Under the pieces are notes generated by a model, which was not told the DNA's origin, made no database searches, and saw nothing but the letters and a program-made list of their open reading frames with translations. Positions 23,034-36,855 of a DNA stretch of 64,000 nucleotides are shown one piece after another. The stretch comes from Talinum fruticosum (Eukaryota; Streptophyta; Magnoliopsida; Caryophyllales; Talinaceae). The DNA lies in assembly GCA_021018815.1 (NCBI GenBank), contig JAITYX010000139.1:372001-436000 (forward strand), read 5' to 3'. Made by a program: the position numbers and the translations under genes. Numbering within the stretch: position 1 is the first letter of the stretch; each line of letters begins with the position of its first letter.

Positions 23034-26000
23034 TTATCGGCTAACTCCAGCTCCTTCAAGGGCAGCGGCTACCTGAGCTGAAGCCTCCTCAAGGGTTCGC
23101 TTCTTCTGCAATGCATTGAAGGCCTCAATAACATCTCCTTCCTCAAAATCGTCAAAGTCATCCATCCCTATTCCACACTCGAGTCCAGCACCCACCTGCC
23201 ATGTCACAGGAATGTTGCGGAGAGAAATGAGATTGAAAAGAGCACATATGATTGGAAATAATTGCCCAGTAAACTACTCCCACTGTGGGTGCCCCCTTAG
23301 CACATAGGATAAGAAAAAGAGAGACCGATTCTAATATACCCACAACAAAAACAAAAATTAAAAAAACACACTTGCCCAGTTATAGACCTTGCAAAACTAC
23401 TCATTCTTGATCAGCATGTCAAGTGAACTAAAACCAGATCCAAACCAGGAGATGACAATATGAAATAAAGCAACACAATTTCAACCTGACCCTGACTTAG
23501 CCCTACTGGGAACTAATCTAAAATTTCCTTGCCCAATATAATTTCATTTTCCAGAATTCACACGAGCAACTGACGGGCTGGTGGATGCCCAACAAACTCC
23601 ACATTACCCAGCCTGACTCTAATCCAAACTGAATTATTCATCAAGACATTCAGACCCAACTAACTCCTCCTGTTTCAGAAAAATCATTCGCCAAGTACCC
23701 AAGTAGTTCTAAGAACCTAGTATTTTCATTACTACAAGGAATCATTGAAGGTGCTGCTCTAATTGGGTAGCAGCAAAGCACATTGAGACTATGAAAACCA
23801 TATACCATAATCAAGCGGAAGTCAGCCCGAGAAACATACCTCTTCCACAGTTTCTTTAACTCGGCGCAAAGAATCAAGGACTCCTACATGCACAGTTTTC
23901 CCTTTACGTACAACTCGAAGCCCACAACCTTTGACAACTTTTCCCTCCGTCACCATGCATCCAGCAACACGACCACTCCCACTACTAAATGTGGCTCGGA
24001 CTTCAGCGGTACCAATCGGCACTTGCTCCTACAGTATGATCATACATACTTGAATTATCATACAAGTAGAAAATAAATACTGGGATAGTAAATGTAGAGA
24101 CGCAACAAATTACTTTCGGTTAACACCTATATAGAAGTTTGGCAAGGGACATTACACTTCTGATTCAAATCCAGCTGGTTTTTCTGGAGTATCTTAAAAA
24201 TATATGTGAAAATAACAAATTTGGCAGAACATCTAGGCATACATTTCGATCAGGAAGCAGCGTAAATTGGGAGGAGGGAGCATAAAAGCTCCACCTATAT
24301 AAAAATGTAATGTTGAGCACATGTAAACTTCACACAATGTTATTTTTTAAATGCTTAAGCAATGTTCTGACAAATTTTGCTATTTTATACAAAGTGGTTG
24401 GAAAATTTACTACTTACAGAAGCACACATTCAGTTGAAAATACTTGCTGTGTTTGCTTTCTTAAATCATTTTTTAGATCCCTAAACACAACAGACATTCA
24501 AATAGGTTCTTTACCGGTTAGATTCTGAAAAGTCGTTAGATTCTGATTAGTTGACTTTCTCAATTAAAATCAATATACTTCAACAATATGAACATGCTAA
24601 ACAGTTCCACCAAAAAAAAAAAAAAAAAAGACACTCCACTTGGGAGAGAATTTTCTGGTTTTCTTTCTCAATCACAACTCACACCACAAGGAAAATCTGT
24701 ATGTGGTTTTTAGCTCCTGAAATTTGAGAGCAATTTATTTTGGGACCCACTTGATCAAGATAGTCATTGGCTGGTAGCAACACCCAAGCAAAATAACTCT
24801 GGAGGGAATCATATCCCTTCTAAGGCTTCTAGCAGCAAAGCTAGTTGCACCAGTGAAGCAAGACAATCTGGCAGGAATTATACCCTTCTAGCCTCTTCAG
24901 CTCTTACCATCAAAAGAAAACACAAGAATCTAGCATACACACCAGACTTCTAAAAGTTCGAGTTACAATCTTGTGGGATTTCAGGTAGAAAAAAGAACTT
25001 TATGCCCCTGATTTTTTCCTAAGACCTCTCTTCTCATTACTAAACAAGTATCATAGCACACACACCAGACCACAACAATTTTAGTCACAATCTCACGCAA
25101 CTCCAGGTAGAAAAGGGAATTTTTTTTCGGTCCCTGAATTTTTTCCGACTTCTTTCTTCTCATTTCTAAAACAGGGCATTGTTCCCTTCCTTTCTTGTAA
25201 CTTTTACCAAGGTTTTCATCATAAATCCAAATTTAGTCATTGTATTCAGGGTACTGATTACTATTCAGACCCTTTTTTATGGGTCATAAATGATAAGAAT
25301 CCAACAAATCCCGCCAGAGTTCAGAATGTCATGTCACAACCATTTGGTTCATTTGACAATTCTGAACCAACCTTTGAATTTCTCTTGAATACTGATTTTA
25401 TTCTTTTAAATAATGGGTTTTAGTTTGTACCATTTCAATTTTGATTTTTGGCTGATATCAATAATTCTACTGCACGTCGATGCTCAAACCTGATTTGATA
25501 TATGCATAAAATTCAAACTCGGGAACTCAAGTCCTCATTAGCCATCTTTTAACCTTTATGCCAGAAAAGATTAGAATGACATGATAATTTCTTTTCATCA
25601 ATGACTATGTGAAGTTTCCTTATAAACTCCCCCCAAAACACCTCAAAAAAATCCCGTGTATGTGTGAGGAAAGATTTTGCTTCCTTTCATAACCAATATA
25701 TATTAATAGTGACATCTGCAATACTATACACCTTTTTCCCGAAGGTGGATTTTCCAGGGTTAGTAGCTATCTGCCATTGCCTTCTGTGCCTATACTTCAG
25801 AACACATGATATCAAGCAATACAGCATATCAACCCATCAAGGATTCCTGTGACTGGCATTCCCCAAACCACTCAAGTCTCAACTCGCGAACCATCTTTTT
25901 AGTCAAATAGGTATTGAAGCAACATACATTCAAAGAAAACAGCATGTTCACCAAAGAAAGAACCAAGTCCAACAAAATTACCTCAACAGGATCCAGTAGT

Positions 26001-29000
26001 CCCTCCATTGCACTCCGCACATCATCAATAAGTTCATAGATGACTCTATATAGCCGAATCTCAACTCCTTTGTTTTCTGCATATTTTTTAACAGAACCAG
26101 ATGCTTTTACATTGAAACCCAATATGACAGCTTTACTAGCTACTGCAAGATCAACATCACTTGTGCTAACATCTCCTGTTGCCTGTAATAGAAACTTCAA
26201 AGAGACATTATCCTGGGGAAGGACTTCCAGTGCCTGCTTCACTGCTTCAATTGAACCCTGCAGTTAACACCTCAGAACTCAGTCCATGAATCCGGATAAC
26301 CTTACCAAATTAATGCAACAATAAATGGCAGTAACATTTGTACCATGAAAAAAGAAGTAAAAAAGACAAACACAGGCTTGGTGAAGTTAGAGTGTTAAGA
26401 CTGCAATCAAAGTTGATCGATCCTAAAGTGAACAAAGAAACATAACACTTTATACCCCCAACCAAATTATTGAGAAAAATGAGGTTTTTCCTACTGCAAA
26501 GAAGTCAGCTATAGAGCACTATTTGCCACTTATCTGAAAGAATGACCACTCTCAATCATGTGACCATGAGACACAAAACCATCCACTGAGAAGGTGAGGG
26601 GGAAAACTGGAAGTCCAATCAATGCAAGTGACTGTTTTTTTGAGGCTAACAATATTTTTTTAACCTTGCGGACACTTTCACGAACAAACACTTGTGACTA
26701 ACTTCAGTGTTCAGATGTGTATGTTAAGGTGCAGGATATACAAAATGTCATGCACTTCAAGTAGAGGAAGGGATTCTCCAAATCCAATGGACTATGTATA
26801 AATCTTTAACATCCTGCAAATGCCATTAGTGGTTTGATTTAAGTATGCATCCAGCTTTGCTGCACGCTATATGACCAACTCATTCTATCATTCGTAGGCC
26901 CACTGCAGCTTGATATGATGGCAAGCCAGGTATCTGGATGCTAGAATGCACAAAAAGCTGCTGCATGAAGATACAGATTCACGCCATATAAATGAACTAA
27001 AACAAACATATTCCATGCTTAAAATCTAAATACAAACCGATGGATAATGTGGTTGTCTTCAGATAGAAGAAACCATGTTAATCTCCCTAATACACTATTT
27101 CATTTCTGAACCTACATTACTGTGGAAATGCCTAAAAGTTATAGAAAACCTACAGGCTACAATACCACCTCCATCTTTTTCAGAAATGGTGGGGCAGGTA
27201 ACACATCCAGACTAGGACGCACACCTATGAGAGAAAGATATCAGTGTAGACTAGGATGGAAGAAAAGTTCAAAAAGATACATGGTGGCACGTTGAAAATT
27301 ATGTGATAAAACTAGTATAAAAATGGAAATTCTCCAAAAGTAAGCAGAGGAATCAGACTGATCTGATCTGTATGAGGAGAGCAATTGAGTTTCAGTTTGT
27401 TGCAAGACATCGTGGCCTGTATGATGATTTAGTTGGTTCCCTACTTAAGTATTGTTGTCTAAGGGGCTTTCGACCATTTTTCATGTAAAGATAATATTTA
27501 GAGAAACAAACACAAATCAACATCATAAATCAATCTACATTCTTGAAACACAATCTTCTATTATATAGCAAACAGAAGTTGCAAGTTTTATTTCCGGCCA
27601 GATCATTAATACACCTACCTGCACGTCAACCTTCAAGATTACATTTAGCTGGTGCAAGTCCAACCCCTCCATCCCAGCTGAAACTGCAGAAGCTAAAGAT
27701 GACAGAGTAACCTTTCCTTCTCCGGCCTTTGCAGCTATACGTTCTTGTCTCAGAGCCTCACCACGGGCCTCTGCCTTTTCACGTGCAATGTCAAGGGAAT
27801 TCACAACCTCAAACTCATCACCAGCCAATGGAACATTATTCAACCCAATAACCTGCAATAAAATGGTGAAGGAGTACAAGGAGAAGACACACAACACATG
27901 AGCACAGATACATAAGCTCACAGTGACATACAAACGAGCACAGATTCACAGAGGCAGGCCGAACAGATGGACAGAGCATTCACACACACCCCAACAAGAA
28001 TTAAGAAGCCAGCATAGACGCCCAAGCAGAATTCACGAAAATCCCCCAAGTCTGTACACAATCTTAACCCCAATAAGGAAACAGACTATGCCCATGTACA
28101 CTGCTGACGAACAAATGGGCCATTTAAGAAACCACAGTAGTCGTAAGATGGTCAGAACCTTGGCTACTTGCCATATTTTCCTCTTTCTACTTTCTCTATT
28201 CTCTAACATAACTCTGAGAAACTAAGCCATAAGAGATATGTCTATTTCTAGCATAAATAAGACAAAATATGTCCAGTAAAAAGTTATCGCCCTGCAAGAA
28301 GCATTAAGACATCTAAACAGTTGTGAGTGCAAAATTTCTGCATAAACCCTAGGGAAAAGAAACAACTTCAATCTACATCTTCTGAATTACATAAAATGAG
28401 TTGATCGTAAATTATATTTTACTCTAAACGCTGAAGTATGCAGTACCATTGTGTTTGTGCAACCTCCACATCTAACCCTTACAGACATTCAAAACAAACA
28501 CAGAGGACTTAAAGAGGAATACATTAAAAAAAATTAAAACAATATAGAGGAAAAATCGTAAAAAGTTTACCTGCACAGGCATGGATGGACCAGCTTCATC
28601 AACACGGCCTCCTCTGTCATCGAATAGAGCCCGCACCTGTCAAGAAGAAAGGTCACATCAATATCAAGTTGGCGCTAATTTAATTACAACCTCAGAAAAG
28701 CATACAAGCATGACCATTAATACCAACCTTTCCGAATGCTTCCCCACAAACTACAATGTCCCCTGTTCTTAGAGTGCCATTCTGCACAATGAAAGTGGCA
28801 ACAGGTCCTTTTGATTTATCAAGACCAGCCTCAATGACAGTACCTTTTGCATTCCGGTGAGGATTTGCCTTTAGCTCTTGCAGCTAGAAATCAATAAAAT
28901 GAACATGTTAGGTAACTGATGGAAGCAAGAACAAATAGTGCACACAAGCATCATGGAATAAAGAATAGGTCTAGAACACCTACTGTGCTCTTACTCAAAG

Positions 29001-32000
29001 AGCTGTGCATTACATATTATAGATAAGATACAGATCTTCGCAGGATCCGCCTCCCGGGGGTAATTATTTTTTAAATTATTTTTAAAAAATGGTAAGAAAA
29101 AATGATTAGGTGACCCTCTTAGCAATATCCTCTCTCACTCAAGCTTGTGAAGTTAGTAGCACCCAGTACTCATCTTCATATGAAGAAGTCCACAAAAGAC
29201 TATTTAGGCAAGTTTTACATGAATGAAGAGAAAAGCAAATAATCAGGACTATGCAAAGTTTAAGAGCCTTCCCCAGATCTTAAGTGAGGCAAATCGGCTA
29301 AAGATAGAGAGCAAGGAAAAAAACACAAGACTCCATCAACCACAAGAAATATAATAAACCACAATAGGAGAACAGAGCTGACAAAGCAGACCAAACTCCT
29401 TTTTTAGGTTCATTTTTTCATTGCAATATAGAAACTTCAATGTTTTCTCCTGCATTATGTGCACAATAAATTTATGGATATTTTTAATAGATGTATGTAT
29501 ATTTTTAATAAATTTAACTGCTACAAGTAACATTTGTCTTTGTCTATCCCTTAAACACCTGATTTGCAACATATACAGAAATAATAAGCACTAAACTACA
29601 ATTGACCTGTGAAGCAATCATGTTCTACTAACTTCATCAATGGAGGAGCCATATACCCCCTCTGTAAAGACCCCTTTCCTTGATTTTGGCAACTGACGAT
29701 TGAGAAACAGGAAAGGCCGCGAATAAGGCATACCATTAAATAGATAGCCAAATAGGAAAGAAGGACCAATGAGACAGAAACATCATACAGTTAACCTAGA
29801 CAATATGAAATATACTGAAGAGACCAAAACATATTCATACACACAGAATGATCAACTCATACCGCCACGTAAGCATTTTCTTACCTCTGCAACAAGCATA
29901 ACGGTCTCCAGTAAATCATCTACATTTTCACCTTTCAGAGCACTAATCTGCAATATAAATGTACAGATATAAGCAGCTACTAAGAAACTTTCAAAATAAA
30001 AATATTTAAAAAAACTGTCATCACAATACACAAAAAGAAATTTATTTAACAAATTTAATTCAAAAGAACTGACCTTGACCATTGGGACATCACCCCCCAA
30101 TCCTCTGGCATCAGACCAATTGATGAAAGCTCTTGCATGACACGGTCAGGATTAGCCCCATCCTTGTCTATCTGAAATAATAAAGCATCGGAAATCAAAG
30201 ACTAAATTATACCTAAATTTAAAAGAGTATGAAGCATAATAAAACAACCCAACAAACCAGCCAGGGTTCTCCCACTAAATGCCAAGTGTTCATGGACATG
30301 GATTATCCACCAACAAATAGCCTCTAAATTTAAAAAATTGCCGAGTCGGACCGTGTTGGACCTCGACACTCAACACTTCTACTTTGCTATGGCTGAGTCT
30401 AGGTAATATAGATGACCATCGAAGCCCATAAAACCAAAACAAAAAAATAAACTGTAAAAAGCCACAGTGACCCATATTTCATTTCCAGTCACATGCCAGC
30501 ATATGCACATCCCATGACCCAAGGATGCCCAACAAGCTCAACGATTGCACTATCTGCATAGCTTACAGTTTGTATGTTTGGATGACTCTACAGTCATCCA
30601 AATTTCTCTCTCCCCTACCTTTTCTAATACACTTATCTTCCCTATCCTCCACATACAGCAACTAGCAACCGTAAATCATGCCAATTACAATAGTGTAAGA
30701 TACCTTGTTAATTGCAATCACAATAGGTACGCCAGCTGCTTTGGCATGTGCAATGGCCTCATTTGTTTGAGGACGGATCCCATCATCAGCGGCAACAACA
30801 ATTATAGCAATATCTGTCACCCTCGCTCCACGAGCCCTCATTGCCCCAAAAGCCTACAACAGGCACATGCAAAAGCACAGAATTTTTCACAGCAACTTGT
30901 GAGCTATAAGAAACTCTCATACATGAATTTTGGATAAACAAGCTGGTAAAAGCATATAAAAAATGGGAATGAAGGTGGCAAATGAAGGGTTGTAACAAGG
31001 AATTGGGTGTTCAATTAACCTCATGGCCAGGGGTGTCAAGAAAGACACAAGGCAGCAACTTGCCATCAACCGGTACTTGCACTTTATAAGCGCCAATCCC
31101 TTGGGTAATACCTCCTGCTTCAGAAGCAGCGACCTGAAGAATGCAGTGATCTCTAAGTTCATATTCCCATTAGTTAAATTAATTTGCAATGCAAATCTCA
31201 GCGAAGAACTTTTGTGTAGTTACTATCTCTACAGCAACGTCACTCAATCAACTAAAATTCACAGAAAAAATGTGGCAGGGCATAATACAGTCAAGTAATG
31301 CAAAAGTACATTGCTACAAGATAGGAAGCACCCTAAGAGGCCTCCGCTGAGTGGAGATACATGCATAAATAATGGACACTTACACTAAGTTTTACTATCA
31401 TAACTACCGTAGGATATGTAGCTAGCTCTTTAGCACATCCAATGTATGCACCTTAGGAGTAAGGAAAGAAGTTCTCCTTAATAATATTCTCTTATGTTTT
31501 GACATGAATGTATTTTTAAAAGTTAGCATACACATCATATATTTATAAGGAAGGGCATAGGCACAATGTCCATTAGCTTTTTTAGCAGTGATTAAGGTTT
31601 TTTATTAAATGGCATTGAAAGGATTAGTTGGTATAAATCATCTTTTGAATAGGTCATTCGAGCCGAGAGGCACCTTGTCAAAAACCACCTACCAACATTT
31701 TTACCAACTTCAAATCACCATAGAGCTAAAAGAGTTATAAGTTGACCTTCAATTGAGCATCATTTGACCTTTGGTTGTCTACTGCAGGTAGTAGCCACTA
31801 GCCACCATCATTTTAGCTTAGGTGGTTTCTTAGCTTAAAGGCAGTCTTGCTGTGTCTAGCGTACTTTCGTAACAGCTGCCCTTGCTCAAAATATTTATAT
31901 ATACATAAGGGTTCTTGGGGAAAATAAATTATTTAAAGGTGAATGTAAACCAAAACCCCAAATAAACTTGCAGAATTAAGATGAAGGAATTAGAATATTA

Positions 32001-33696
32001 GACACAAATCAGGAAAAAGCCACCAATAACAAAGTAAAGATGGGTCAAAATAGGGTCAAATATTTACCTTACTCTTCCGTATGTAGTCCAGAAGGGTTGT
32101 CTGTCGAGTACAAAAGCTATGTCAGAAGATTCCTCAAAAAGAAACTAGAAGAAATGTTAACTCCTAGTACAGACAACAGACAGGTGACTCCTCACCTTGC
32201 CATGATCTACATGACCCATTATAGTGATAACAGGAGGCCTTTCTTCAAGTTTGTCCAGATCATCTTCATCAAAGATTTCCTTCTTTTTAGCCATTTCTTC
32301 CACTCTCATAGAGTCCACATCTAACACCTCCACATCATACTCTCTGCAGACCATCTTAACCATATCCCTATCAAGAGTTTGTACCCCATCAGGTTTAATC
32401 CCTTTGGAGTACAGGTAACCAAGAATTTCACCTTCACTAATTGCCAAGTTGTAAGCTAATTCTTCTGTCGACATACCCTTTTCCCCAACCTCTAAAATTT
32501 CTACTTTGACAGGAGCAGCATCCAGGGCTGCTTGGCGTCTGGCAGCCTTGCGACTGGCCTTACTCCATTTCCTTCCTTTCCTTGCCGTAGCAGCACCAGG
32601 TATTGATACGCCAAGTTCAGATGTGTCTTCATCAGCAATCTCAATATCATCATCATCCTCAACCATGCGCCTCTTTGGTCCCCCAGCTGCACCACCCCTC
32701 TTCCTATAATCATCTTTAAACTTTCCAGCAGGAACTTTTGAGGGTTTTGGGGGAGCAATCACTGCTTGAGCAATCAAGGGATCAACTGCCGCTTTCTTTG
32801 AGGCAAATTTGTCAATCAGAATTGGTTTCCTCTCTTTGGTTTTCACATTATCAGATGCCGAAGGTGCCCCTGGATCCTTCAAAACAGGTTTCTTAGGCAT
32901 TGGCGGAGGGGCTACAGAAGGCCTGGCCTGCAATTTGATCTCACCTTGCTGGGGTGGTGGCGGAGGCCTTAAAGGAGCACGGGTTTGGTTATCCAACTTC
33001 CCTCGCTCTCTGTCCTGGTTTCTGCTCTCTCAACTTTATCAGATTTAGGAGGTTCTTGAACGACTTTTTGCACAGTAGACACCGGATTACCCTTCCTCCA
33101 TACGCTCTTAGCACTATTGGGTTTTGCTTTTGCTGAAAACTTTGTGGGCTTACCATTTGTTGAAGTACTTGCATTGGGAGCTGGTCTATTTACAGGTCTG
33201 CTCTCTTTTCTACTATCTACTTGTGAGTTTCCAGTTTCTAGTCTCTCAGCCTTCTCTAGTACCTTATCTAGCGATTCAATAACCTTCTTTCTCTCCACCA
33301 CATCGTCTAGTTTCCCATTGTTCGATTCAGCATCAAATTTCGATGCTTCCCAGGATGCTGAATTCCCTCCAAGCTGAGGATCCACTTCAGACCCTGATTT
33401 TAACACGGGCTTGGGGGAAGGCTTTAGGATGAGATCCTTATCCTCATCCTTGCTCCCCTTATATGCATTCTCCAAAGAAACGGCATTTCCTTGGTCTGAA
33501 ATGTAATCGGTGATGACAGAAAATCTACAAACCGATACATAACGCCATCTCTTCCCCCTCCCGAATGACGAAAATTGCAATAGCAAACCCTCCTAGGAAA
33601 AGAAACCCTCTTTACTAATGAAAAGGACACCTCCAAATTCCCAGACGAACTCGCAATACAGCTTCCCAAACTCACCAGGGAAGCCACAGTTGCCAT
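23034..33696 (-). CDS. FUG1: Chloroplast translation initiation factor IF-2, frame broken three times
   Basis: Twelve coding exons: 33696-32196, 32100-32068, 31133-31020, 30853-30704, 30171-30074, 29947-29885, 28883-28728, 28636-28571, 27852-27619, 26257-25982, 24028-23840 and 23195-23034. All have GT-AG boundaries in phase 0. The product is about 1014 residues after three one-base corrections, close to Arabidopsis FUG1. This GTPase places initiator tRNA on the plastid 30S ribosome. The N-terminal third is a transit peptide and a basic, proline-rich region, then the IF2 N domain. G motifs: GHVDHGKT (about 495-502, split by intron 1), DTPGHE (545-550), NKID (599-602) and SALKG (635-639). The C-terminal IF2 domains follow. 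Frame breaks lie in runs at 33554-33558, 33000-33002 and 30093-30098. Because fug1 null plants are embryo-lethal, these are probably sequence errors. Confidence 0.92.
24937..25178. repeat. Diverged tandem duplication of about 123 bp in a FUG1 intron
   Basis: The two halves share 'cacaccagac', 'caggtagaaaa' and 'cttctcatt' in the same order with an offset of 123 bp. They lie in the 24029-25981 intron. Confidence 0.6.
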
Positions 33697-34150
33697 AATG
33701 CTGTTACAGTAGAAACACTGTTATCAGCATATAAATACTTCCAAAACCAACTCCACCAAAACTCTAGCAAACCCCACCACAGCTACTCAAACAACATTCA
33801 ACAAATTGTATATCATCAGCTTATGAATGCTACTTTCAATTAAATTATGCAATTTCAGAGCAATGTTAGATAACCCAGATAGAGAAACTTGGAATTAATG
33901 GGCAATCAAGTGTTATAATTGAGATACTGCGCCAATACACAGCGTTAGGCGCATCCCAGAACGAGAAATCGTACCTTATGGGGCTGCAAGGGAGTTTTTC
34001 AGGGCCACACGAGGAAAAGATAGGGAGAGAGAGAGAAGGGGAGGGAGGAGGGACAGAGATAGGAGGATAATGGGGAGAGGAAAACAAGTGAAGGGAGGGG
34101 CTGAGAGAGAGAGGAAGGGGTGAAGTCGAAGGCTGAGGGTGGGGTGGGAT
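33697..34150 (-). promoter_or_regulatory. FUG1 5' leader: pyrimidine-rich exon and UTR intron
   Basis: A probable UTR intron spans 33974-33701 (donor CCATAAG|GTACG, acceptor TAACAG four bases before the ATG). The upstream leader exon, about 33975-34140, is strongly CT-rich on the transcript strand, with several CTCTCT runs. Confidence 0.55.
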
Positions 34151-36855
34151 GGAGCTTACACAAGCTTGTGTGGCTGCTTCTCTGCCTGTCAAATTGAATT
34201 TTCGCGATAAGCTTTTTATTTTCCTCGTCCACTTCTTCTACAGATTTTCTTTTTGCCCTTTTCAAATTGTCCATGTCCACAAACGTGAGGGAACCAACGT
34301 ACCAACGCAGGGTGGGTTGGGTTCTCCAATAAATCAAGTTGGTCGACTTATGATCAATAAAAGATTGAATCGATAATAAATTTATTTAATAGAGTTTATT
34401 TAGATGTTGTTGAAGATTAATGTTATTTAATAATTTAATATTTTTATAATTTATATATCATACAAATTTAAATACTACATTTGATCATGTTATTATCAAA
34501 AATTTTGATCATAATAATAATAAATATATGTAGGTTTTATGTAAGTTTGCTTTATTTTAAAATGGGTCAACCCTAAACTAATTAATTTTATTAAAATAGA
34601 AAAACTTAACTTCATTAAAAGATTAATCTCAACTCAGCTACATGCCCTCGTTTTAATGGTACAATGTTAGTGCAATGATGAGGTGTTAGTTTATTCAACT
34701 GTTAACATTTCTCAATTGTTACTATCTCGGTATTTGAGTTCACACCTACATCAGTATATATGCTTCATTTAGCACCAAAAGAATGTTATTTCTATAACTA
34801 AATAAATATCAAAAGTGTGAAAACACAATTGAAAATAACAAAAGTTTGATGGAACGCTATATATTTCACTTGCATTTATATTTAATTATTGTTTAATATA
34901 AACCACAAGAATTGTCATGTGTTAGCTTATTTATTGATATTACTATTGCTTAAAGAAGACAAAATAATAGTTGTGTTCCATTGTACACCATATACATATC
35001 CATCTCCTCCCCTTACCACCACATCCACCGCCTCTATTAACGCAAGGATTTTCTCTCCTTTAAAAGTAAGAGTTTTTTTATATCCTTTAACAAATTATAA
35101 TATTTTTCTGCAATCCTATGTTAATACTCTTGAACAATTTAACTTAGACTATCTTCTTCTTCTACTCATTTCTTTTCGTCGAATAAAAAGAAGGATATGA
35201 TCGAGAGCATACAAATTCAAAAGGATTAATGAAAAAATTGGGCTTGTCATTTTAGATTAGGCAATAAAGATAAGGTCACTACAGCATGCCACTGACACAA
35301 TCATTGACAATAGCCCATGTGATAAAAGAAGGCAACAACGAGGGGAAAAATAGTTACCTGGTGAACTCATCTTAACAAGTATGATTAGTGGTATTTAATA
35401 AATAGTTGTTTGAAAAAGCTCCTTTTGAAAGAAAAAGATTGAGTGATTAAAGTTGATTATATATTTTGATATGTCAAACATTTGCGTTTGCATGTTTACT
35501 AAATTATTACAAGGATAAATTGACCTAACCACTTTAAAGGCGTCAATCCTACAAATCTTACTCATACAGCTTAATAGAGGGAGAAGAAATCGTTAATGTA
35601 CTAAATGTCATTCCATATTTTATACTTATGTTTTACTATAAACTCGTTGAAATCCTTATATTGTAAGAAATAATACGAAGTAGGTTTTTTCTTTTCCTCG
35701 TAATCCTCTACTATTATGAGCTTTGGAATATGATTGGTTGGGCTAACTTCAAAAATCATATTGGAATTGAATTACTGAGTGATCTATTTAAATAGAGAAA
35801 TGCTTAAACCCACTTATTTCCAAAACCCAAATAAAAATTCAAATGTCTAAAAATCTATATAGCAATCGTGAAACTCAATGTTGTGAGGTGCATTATTACG
35901 TTTTTGATCCTAAATTTGCCAACCTTTAATGATGGGGATGAAAAAGTAAAAAAGACAAATAATATGTGAGTGGCATGTAAAAATCAAAGAAAGGAGTTTG
36001 TTATATTTCAATATACTTCTATATAGATTATTTGATAGGGCAAAATTAGTACAATTTATATCATATTTTCGGTGATTAGGAGACAAAATGATAATTTTTT
36101 TAAATAAAAATTTATGGTCTGTAAATAGTTTCCACATAATGATAGTCACTTTAGAGAAACTTTTTGAAACTGTAGTGACACTTTTGGCCATGTTTGGTTA
36201 ACGACTTTTTCAATGACTTTTTGTAGAAAAAATAATGTTTTAATGAAGTTTTGATTTTTTAACTTGGTCAAAATAATATTTAAGGTATTTGGTAAGTTAA
36301 TTTTTGTAATAACTTTTTACTATTAAAAAGCAATTTTTATAAAGTTAATTTCAATAACTTTTTGTGATTAATATTTTATAAATTAATTTTTTGTTTCACA
36401 TCTTTTTTAGAAATAACTAATTTTACCAAATACTTTTTCTGAAACAACTAAATGTAAACGATTAATATGAACAACTAATCCAATTAGTAAATAGTTAACA
36501 GTTAATTTAATAAATTAATATCCGATAACTCATAACTAATAACTCATTGTCAAATAGGACATTTAGTTAAGAGCTCACCAATTATTATTATTATTTTTGA
36601 TAGTAAAGAGCTCACTAATTTTATTTATTTATTTTTATCAAAGAGCTCAGTAAATTATTAAACACCCCTTGAATGTTTTTTTTTCTCTGAAAAGAAAAGA
36701 AAAGAAAAAAAAAAACCTTCCAAAACCCTCTACAGTCGGTCAACCAATAGAATGTTCTAAAGTCAAAACAAAATAAATAAACCCTTATTCCTTGACTGAT
36801 TATTCTCCAAAACCCTCGTTCGTCTCTTCACTCAGTTGAATAGGGTTTCTGAGCC
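34151..36855. other. Intergenic, between FUG1 and NRPB12
   Basis: AT-rich, with no coding region recognised. The segment at about 36190-36560 starts 'ggccatgtttggttaacgac', ends near 'tcaaataggaca' and looks like a MITE with imperfect ends. The last 150 bp should contain the NRPB12 promoter. Confidence 0.5.
36187..36565. mobile_element. Possible hAT-like MITE
   Basis: Imperfect inverted ends ('atgtttggttaacga' and 'tcattgtcaaataggacat') flank AT-rich non-coding sequence. No target duplication was confirmed. Confidence 0.3.

Noticed and set aside
30545..30937. 130-codon plus-strand frame
   Set aside because: It lies antisense to a FUG1 exon and intron, has no motif and is a shadow frame.
33117..33377. 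86-codon plus-strand frame
   Set aside because: It is antisense to FUG1 exon 1 and has shadow composition.
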